DNA of 64,000 nucleotides from Paraescarpia echinospica (taxonomy: Eukaryota > Annelida > Polychaeta > Sabellida > Siboglinidae), in the NCBI GenBank assembly GCA_020002185.1, contig CM034543.1, positions 4,558,413 to 4,622,412 of the forward strand, read 5' to 3'. The notes under the pieces are model-generated. The model had not been told where the DNA came from. It searched no databases and saw only the letters and a program-made list of their open reading frames with translations. Below, one piece after another: positions 58,901-64,000 of this stretch. Position numbers and translations under genes: made by a program. Position 1 is the first letter of the stretch. Each line of letters starts with the position of its first letter.

Positions 58901-61900
58901 ACTCACAGACAGCACAACGAGGAACTGAGACTTTCTCAGCAAAACAAGGTTAATTAAATAAGCTTGCTTAAACCATAGAAAGTAAAACAAGATTAACTAA
59001 ATAAACTTGGTTAAATCGTAACAAGGGAAAAAAGGTTAACTAAATAAAATAATTAAGCTTTTTCAAAGCCTAGCAAATAAAATAACATTAAGTAAGGTTT
59101 GCGAAATGCTGGTTAGTAAAAAAGATTAACTGAATAAAGTAAAACAAGACTAACTATATAAAGTTGGTTAAACCATAATAAGTCAAACAAGGTTAACTGA
59201 ACATGCCAATCTCTAGTAAGTAAAACAAGTTTACCTAAAGATTTTTGTCAAACCACGGTTCATAAAACCAGGTTAGGTACATAAACTTCAAGTGAATACA
59301 AACAAATTTGCATTTCTTTCTTCGCACATTGAGCATGCTTCTTTAACCCTCTCGTGGTCAGAACGCCCGAATCAACCCGACTCCCACTCATGGCCAGAAC
59401 GCCTGAATACGCCCGAATACAGGGGCACATTTAAACAGGTACCGCGAAACAGTGTCATCCAGTAACTGCAATTTATTTCGACAGTTAGCATATAATAATA
59501 TTGTAGTTTCACTGGGAAGCATCAAAAGTTAGAAATAATGGCGATTTCTGTGGCTAAATAGCCCCAACCACCACGCAGTTTTGTAGTCGATTGAAACGAC
59601 ACACAATTTCCGGTCCCTCTTTTCTTCTTCTTCTTCTTCTTCTATGTGCCATGTCTGTCACAGGCATTGGCGATCATGGCCCTCCAAACCGCACGGTCAT
59701 GTGTAGTTTGTAGCAGTTCTGTTGTGCTCCTTTAACACCATGTTGACAGACTATCTATTATTTTTATCCTCTGGTGTCCTCTGGATCTTTTTCCTTCTAT
59801 CTTTCCTGTTGTTACTATTTGTTCTAACTTTTTCTTTCTCTTGACATGGCCTATAAATCGTGCTTGTTGTGTTCTAACTTTGTTGATGATCTTTCTTTTT
59901 GATTTGGCTGTCCTATGGATGACTTCATTGCTTTGCTTTGCAGTCCATGGCACTCGCAGCATTCTTCTTAAGAACCACATTTCAGTGGCTTCTATGGTTT
60001 TTTGTGAACTTTTGATTATTATCCAGGATTCACATCCATATAGCAATATGGGCTCTATGTAGCATTGCAGTACACGTTTTCTCACTTCAATTGATATATT
60101 TTTATCTGTTAAAATGTTTTTCATGGTGAAAAGCTGTTTTGGCTTGAGCAATTCTTCTCTTTATCTCATCGTTGCATCGACCGTCAGATGTTATTAGTGA
60201 TCCCAGATAGTTAAACGTTCGGACTTGCATCAAAACAGTGCCATATGCTACCATGTTGCATGTTGGAGTGTAATTTTTCTTTGAGATGACCATTTCTGTT
60301 TTCTTTTTGTTCAGGGACAGACTTTTTTCTCAATTTCCCTTATTACTGTATCTAGCATCTGTTGTAGATCTATTTTGTTCTCAGCAATCAGTACTGTGTC
60401 ATCTGCATATTGTAAATAATTCATGTTGTATCCCCATACTTGAATGCCTGGCATATCATCTAATGTGCGTAAGATGATCTCACTGTATAGTGAAAAGAGA
60501 TCGGGTGATAGGACACACCCTTGTCTTACACCACGTTTTATTTCTTGAAATTTACTGATGTCATTTTCTATTCGTATTGCTGCTGTTTGTTCCCAGTACA
60601 GATTTCTCACAACTCTCAGATCTTTCCCATCAATGTTCAAACTCTCCAGCATTGATATGATTTCTTCATGACGAACTCTGTCAAATGCCTTTGTGTAATC
60701 AATAAAACATACATACATATCTTTCTGCACTTCCAGTGCTCTCTCAATCAGTGTTCGTAGGATGTATATTGCATTACTTGTACCTTTACCTTCTACAAAT
60801 CCACATTGTTCTTCAGCAATTTCCGGCTTTATTTTATTTCTCATCCTGGTCATTATAATTTTAAGCAACATCTTGGTGAAGTGACTCATGATACTAATTG
60901 TACTAATCTTTTACGCAGTGAATATTTTAATGGTGATTTTCAGCCAATGAGATTAAAGTTTAACATTTGCTGCGGGCATAAACATGGAAGCACCCAGGAA
61001 TTATTCCAAAACACGCGTCCGCAGGCGATTTCTATGATTATATGCTAGCTTTTGAGCAGTCTATTTTGTTATAAAGAAGTATTAATGCGCTGCGCGATGA
61101 AGCGGGTGGTGTTTTTTAGCTTTGATGTAATTCTCGACACTGTCATTATGTCTCCAGTGATTCGGACTTTGATGGGATTTTCGAATCGAGTTTATAACGA
61201 AAGCTGCCATCGAAGGGGAATGTTTTGCACTATGGTTACGCATTTTAAATATAACACCGACTTAATAGTTCAGACGGGATGACGTCTATGATCATAAAGA
61301 ATGCCATTTTGTATAAAATCTTGAAAATACATGCACTCTGAAAAACTGAAATTATTTCAGTTCTATTTACCAGACATTTAATTAGTTTTTCATTCTGTAT
61401 CATAGTAGTTTAAGAACATTTCATACGCAGCATGTAACTGCTAATTATTAATGAAAAATATTTTTTTTAAATGAATTGTTGAAAATTATTTAAGTACAGT
61501 AGTCCCTCTCTTCAGCGGACACATCTGTATCCAAGCATAAGTGTCCCGACATGGCGGGTGTCTGCTCATCAGAGGGACAGGCATCTTAGACTTAGTGCCG
61601 TAGGCGTAGTTCAGACCAGTACAACCGACACATGGTAAAGGTGTGGCAATATGTCAACGCATTGACTTATGGGAATTAAGCACTATATATATATATATAT
61701 ATGTTTATTATTACTGTGATGTATTAAAAAATAAAAAGTTGGTCATGAAGTCAGATCGCCCAATGTACGGACTGTTTTGCCATGTTAATGTCCCTCTGAT
61801 GAGGGGACACCTCATGTACGTGGACAGAGGGTCCGCTGAAGAGAGGGACTACTGTAGTTTATTTTTGTCAAACTTTAGCAATTCATATTTAGGTAATAAA

Positions 61901-64000
61901 TTGACATATATGTCACATATTTGGCTAGTTACACCAGGAATTAGTTCTTCAGATTTAATGAAAATGTTATTTGAATCGGATAAAAAATTATTTATTCATT
62001 TGCATTCATGCAACCCGAGTATATCACATGATTCACTCACAGCATATTCTCTTGATTTAATAGGATTCAATAACAGGTGCATATTTGCATTAATCTGGCC
62101 TTGAGAGGGTTAATACAACTTTTTAAACTGCAGTGATGGCAATGAATAGATAACGGACAACTATATGGCCCAGTAATTATTGTTATCCACAGTTGTCACA
62201 ACACTGACTTCAAAGACAAAGCAATCAATGGAACCAAGGCACAGATGGTAAAGGTCCTCACACTGAGCAGTGTTCATGCACAAAGACTGGACTAAATGTC
62301 ACTTGAGTCTACTGTCTAGTGACGTTGACGTTCTCACATTGTCTGCTGCAGCAAACACAACTGAGATAAGGAAAACATAAACAGACACAGTCTTCTTGTC
62401 TCAGGCGACATTGTTTTAAGGAAAACGACACCAAGATTAGAAGTTGGACATACATTCAAAGTGGGAGAAAGCTAAATGAAGCACTGAAATGTAGAATATA
62501 CAGTTATAATAGCATGGTGCCATAACTGAAATCAATATGTTGGCAACATTAGGCTATCAAGAATTGTTTTTATTTGGCAATGCCAACACTCATAAACGTT
62601 GTATATCATCATTGTAGCAATGTGTCTCAGTTCTAGTTCATTTTAAACATTTATTATCTATTGTTATCTAGCATATTATTTTAATAACAAAGTTAATACA
62701 TTTATATTAACTCCATGTGGAATAAGCAAATAAATTACTGATTATAATTTTTGCTACCATCATTCCTCATAAAATTCAAAGTAAATGCGACAATATGTGA
62801 TAAACCATTAAAAACATGATGAACAACAGTTTTGATTAAAAAATTGTTTCAGTGCATAAAGAACTTTTGAGTAGATGTTAGCCACTAACAAAGCTAATTT
62901 GACAAAATTGATGACAACAGCACCATAAAATGGTTAAATGAATTTTACACATATTCACGTAACTGTATACAAGCCCAGAAGACACGCGCAGCATTGCAGC
63001 CTGACATCACAATGCTACCTTTGGGCAGTGACTGTAAGGTAACAATAAGAGTTAGCAAACACTGGCTGGATTTGAACTAATAGCATGGAAACATCTGGAA
63101 ACTGGAATTTGTCAACTTTATACCCTTCAAAGTCTCTGTTTAAGGTAAATCAACTGCAGATACTTCAAAAAATAACTGATGATGAACGGAGACTTACCCG
63201 TGCATACTGACTGGCGAGGAGGAAGAACTTGCCGGCCAGGAAGTGATTCTTCTCATTCTCAAAGTAAAGTGCAATGCTCTGGTAGTCCTCGACCGTCGCA
63301 TCGGACCCTACAGTAGGAACACAGAACCAAAACAAACTTCCATGAGACCCTATAGGACAAACATACAGCTGGAGCTCACCACATCAGACCCTATAGGACA
63401 AACATACAGCTGGAGCTCACCACATCAGACCCTATAGGACAAACATACAGCTGGAGCTCACCACATCAGACCCTATAGGACAAACATACAGCTGGAGCTC
63501 ACCACATCAGACCATATAGGACAAACATACAGCTGGAGCTCACCACATCAGACCCTATAGGACAAACATACAGCTGGAGCTCACCACATATGAACTTCAT
63601 TGATAAAAGTGCTCCAGGCCCAAACAAAATAGAAATTAAAACTAAATAAAATGAAACTACAAACTCACCAATGATCTCGGCATAGATCTCCATCTGGTCA
63701 TGTGATTGGGCGAGCTGAAACGCCTCCACGTTGCACTGTGACATCACAAGGAACTGTATCGCAGACGCATAGTCGTTGAGCTTCTGGAAGAACCTACAAG
63801 GGGGCAGCACTAGTTGAGATAAGATAAACAATAGAGAGGAGAATCATAGCAATTATACGGTGACACTAAGTTGGCCCCTTACTGACTGAATCACACTTAT
63901 TTGGCCACCATCTTGGCCTCCTACACTGACTGAGTCACTTACTTGGCCACCATCTTGGCCTCCTACACTGACTGAGTCACTTACTTGGCCACCATCTTGG
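49994..64000 (-). CDS. WDR19: WDR19/IFT144 C-terminal half, minus-strand copy (continues beyond window)
   Basis: Exons on the complement, all with GT-AG borders: 63793-63669, 63307-63198, 58874-58728, 58323-58177 (alternative version, see separate entry), 56549-56453, 55265-55141, 53155-53074, 52649-52499, 50947-50824, 50539-50463, 50105-49994 (stop at 49,996-49,994). Lengths equal those of the plus copy exon by exon, except the first (125 against 113). Residues such as [55 protein letters not shown] and CPNCDFPAL agree with what I recall of vertebrate IFT144 better than the plus copy does, so this looks like the gene under constraint. The product is the IFT-A solenoid and zinc-ribbon end. 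5' exons lie past 64,000. Confidence 0.9.
50640..50823 (-). repeat. 26 bp donor-bearing minisatellite (minus copy, ~7 units)
   Basis: Reverse complement of GTGAGTGGCCCTACTGCATTG-type units directly after the donor at 50,823. Each unit has the exon-end word CTACTGCATTGT and a GTGAGT or near-donor. Expanded relative to the plus copy. Confidence 0.85.
51110..51500. repeat. ~55-60 bp tandem expansion of a pogo-style MITE (minus arm)
   Basis: About five or six units of AGTCACCTTGTCATTAAGGT, CACCAAAGGAAATGAGTCCTG, CTAATAC. The plus arm has only a single-copy-like equivalent at 33,040-33,215. Confidence 0.75.
51576..51764 (+). pseudogene. LINE RT fossil (FADDVAIL), minus arm
   Basis: Identical translation to 32,771-32,959 on the opposite strand ([18 protein letters not shown]). 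Shared by both arms, hence older than the duplication. Confidence 0.6.
51826..52084 (+). mobile_element. 5'-truncated SINE, minus arm only
   Basis: Matches the body and 3' module of the SINE at 21,270-21,590 (AGTGGTGGATATTTATGTACG, AAAGCGCTTTGAGCAGTGC, ACTGGATGCTGCGCTATAT). Flanked by ACAACTCAA (51,817-51,825) and ACAATTCAA (52,085-52,093), a near-perfect 9 bp target duplication. The plus arm has the empty site near 32,706 (reverse complement ACAACTCCATGAAGG). Confidence 0.85.
52255..52455. mobile_element. fold-back MITE (minus-arm copy)
   Basis: Counterpart of 32,299-32,493: an imperfect palindrome with CAAACAACTACCACTAG / CTAGCGGTAGTTGTCTG inner arms and GCAGTCAATTTA-type outer arms. Confidence 0.75.
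52718..53055 (-). repeat. 40 bp intronic minisatellite (minus copy)
   Basis: About eight units of AAGTTGTTATTTGGGGTGAC plus TTGTAGGATGGAAGGGTGGC. Counterpart of the split array at 30,344-32,050, without the LINE. Confidence 0.9.
53221..55140 (-). repeat. 40 bp splice-junction minisatellite, ~48 units (minus copy)
   Basis: On the coding strand each unit is CTTGTCAAG, GTACATCTATTCCATC, TTTCACAG, CTACAGT: the end of the SYILVK exon, its donor GTACAT, and a pyrimidine-rich acceptor-like tract ending in CAG. Units carry coordinated variants, and blocks repeat at higher order: a 360 bp offset between 53,581 and 53,941, and a 320 bp offset between 54,281 and 54,601. Near the true donor, units with CCCAGTGTGACCAATC occur. 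The array stays open for up to 328 codons in one frame, which is not a gene. The plus copy has about five units. Confidence 0.95.
55361..55517. mobile_element. 157 bp MITE, minus arm only
   Basis: Ends GGCCCGTTTCAT...ATGAAACCAGCCC are inverted repeats. CAGG flanks both sides (55,357-55,360 and 55,518-55,521). The plus arm has the empty site ATCAGGTCAA (reverse complement, near 29,785-29,795). The GTTTCAT ends resemble the Harbinger-type ends at 36.65-38.04 kb, which may be the source of transposase. Confidence 0.85.
56030..56450 (-). repeat. ~34 bp intronic minisatellite (minus copy)
   Basis: About twelve units of GGTGTGTTCAGTATCAATAA then AGGGCACCACTGAG. Counterpart of 28,800-29,285. Confidence 0.9.
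56930..58176. other. intron segment absent from the plus copy
   Basis: Between the two points where the arms align (about 58,400 and about 56,930 here; adjacent near 28,268-28,283 in the plus arm), the minus arm has ~1.5 kb extra. The first part holds the alternative exon (58,323-58,177). The remainder is AT-rich with no repeat or element ends that I recognise. Confidence 0.6.
58177..58323 (-). CDS. WDR19: second version of a 147 nt IFT144 exon: candidate mutually exclusive exon
   Basis: Coding strand: acceptor CCTAATTTCAG, exon starting GCGATGAAGAACTTG and ending GCTCCCAAG, donor GTCACC. It encodes 49 residues ([46 protein letters not shown]). The upstream exon at 58,874-58,728 is also exactly 147 nt, phase 0 on both sides, and about 27 of 49 residues are identical (e.g. 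AIETVG, MGE-DG-PK). It falls in the TPR-like solenoid. Either exon alone, or both, would keep frame. The 404 bp intron between them holds the ~59 bp minisatellite. The plus copy lacks it. Family knowledge: animal IFT144 proteins that I recall have one such segment. A dead duplicate is possible, but there is no stop and the splice sites are intact. Confidence 0.75.
58460..58690 (-). repeat. ~59 bp intronic minisatellite (minus copy)
   Basis: About four units of AGCAAGCCAGGTGTCYTAAT, CTGAAACAACACCACTC, with GACAGACCGCTTGAGGCT variants. It lies in the short intron between the two alternative exons. Confidence 0.9.
59624..60889 (-). mobile_element. 5'-truncated LINE (RT and C-terminal region) nested in the TTAA element
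   Basis: The minus strand encodes [40 protein letters not shown] (motif A), [17 protein letters not shown] (motif B), [13 protein letters not shown] (YADD), then after a frameshift [51 protein letters not shown] and [13 protein letters not shown]. It ends in a (GAA)n tail ((CTT)n on plus, 59,624-59,641), as RTE-like LINEs often do. It lacks the endonuclease. The catalytic YADD is intact. Confidence 0.8.
61497..61854. mobile_element. 358 bp pogo/mariner-type MITE with perfect TIRs
   Basis: Ends are CAGTAGTCCCTCTCTTCAGC and its exact inverted partner, extending to ~24 bp, flanked by TA on both sides (61,495-61,496; 61,855-61,856). The CAGT ends and TA target fit pogo/Tigger within Tc1-mariner. 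It lies inside the TTAA element and contains a (TA)n stretch near 61,684-61,702. The perfect TIRs suggest a young insertion. Confidence 0.9.
63344..63595 (-). repeat. 41 bp acceptor-bearing minisatellite (minus copy, ~6 units)
   Basis: Coding strand unit: TTTGTCCTATAG, GGTCTGATGTG, GTGAGCTCCAGCTGTATG. The word TTTGTCCTATAG+GGTCTGATG mimics the real acceptor and exon start just downstream (CTACTGTAG+GGTCCGATG in this copy; TTGTCCTGTAG+GGTCCGATG in the plus copy). GTGAGC then gives a donor 11 nt later. The plus copy has a single unit at 25,539-25,579. Confidence 0.85.
63850..64000 (-). repeat. ~40 bp donor-bearing minisatellite, start of array (minus copy)
   Basis: CTTGGCCACCATCTTGGCC, TCCTACACTGACTGAGTCACTTA units run off the window edge. 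It is the counterpart of 24,583-25,290, with the CTTAC/GTAAG donor word in each unit. Confidence 0.85.

Larger units (their letters stand above)
59347..62109. mobile_element. piggyBac-like (TTAA) insertion, 2,763 bp, minus arm only
   Basis: TTAA flanks both ends (59,343-59,346; 62,110-62,113). The termini are CCCTCTCGTGGTCAGA and the inverted CCCTCTCAAGGCCAGA (13 of 16 match). A subterminal repeat (GGTCAGAACGCC / GGCCAGAACGCC) follows the left end. The plus arm has the unfilled site GCATTAAAGAAG at 26,736-26,747. TTAA targets and CCC-starting ends are hallmarks of piggyBac. No transposase is recognised, so it is non-autonomous. It carries a nested LINE (59,624-60,889) and a nested MITE (61,497-61,854). 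Confidence 0.85.

Noticed and set aside
60900..61282. Possible piggyBac transposase remnant in the frame at 61,052-61,282
   Set aside because: No recognisable catalytic motif or family block; the element is classed on its TTAA flanks and termini only.

Overview
The window is animal nuclear DNA. Genes are split by GT-AG introns. The window is dense with non-LTR retrotransposons, DNA transposons, MITEs and micro/minisatellites, and it carries a Toll-like receptor exon and the 3' half of the ciliary gene WDR19/IFT144. The element mix (CR1-like and RTE-like LINEs, pogo, PIF/Harbinger, hAT and piggyBac relics, tRNA-type SINEs) suggests a marine invertebrate bilaterian. I cannot name the phylum from sequence alone.

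Layout, left (1-22.5 kb): a broken multi-exon gene of an uncharacterised transposon-associated family on the minus strand (1-1.9 kb); a CR1-like ORF1 relic; an internally deleted Ty3/gypsy element between two ~280 bp direct repeats (3.97-6.34 kb); an RTE-like RT relic; a second CR1 relic; the terminal exon of a Toll-like receptor (10.9-12.0 kb, plus strand); microsatellites; a CR1 copy with the geometry of a twin-priming inversion that also carries a 1,151 bp hAT element with perfect 8 bp target duplications (15.3-19.3 kb); fragments of a class A GPCR; and a SINE.

Centre and right (22.5-64 kb): two copies of the C-terminal half of WDR19 (IFT144, IFT-A complex) lie tail to tail. The plus copy runs from exons at 22.5 kb to a stop at 34,205. 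The minus copy enters from the right edge and stops at 49,994. Exon lengths, phases, introns, 3' UTR and several intronic repeats correspond, so this is a large inverted duplication (or an assembly join of two haplotypes). Between the arms lie a Harbinger relic, a CR1-like LINE nested inside a second LINE, and a pogo-type transposase whose 3' end has become a 30 bp, ~46-copy minisatellite.

The copies are not equal. The minus copy looks like the conserved gene. The plus copy has a 4-codon deletion and several substitutions at conserved sites, and no WD40 exons are recognisable upstream. The minus copy alone contains a second, diverged version of one 147 nt exon (about 55% amino-acid identity, same length and phase): a candidate mutually exclusive exon in IFT144. 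In addition, several intronic minisatellites in both copies have units that contain the neighbouring exon's own splice junction, giving tandem arrays of decoy splice sites. Arm-specific insertions with empty sites in the other arm (piggyBac-like TTAA element, SINE, MITE, LINE) give a relative history.
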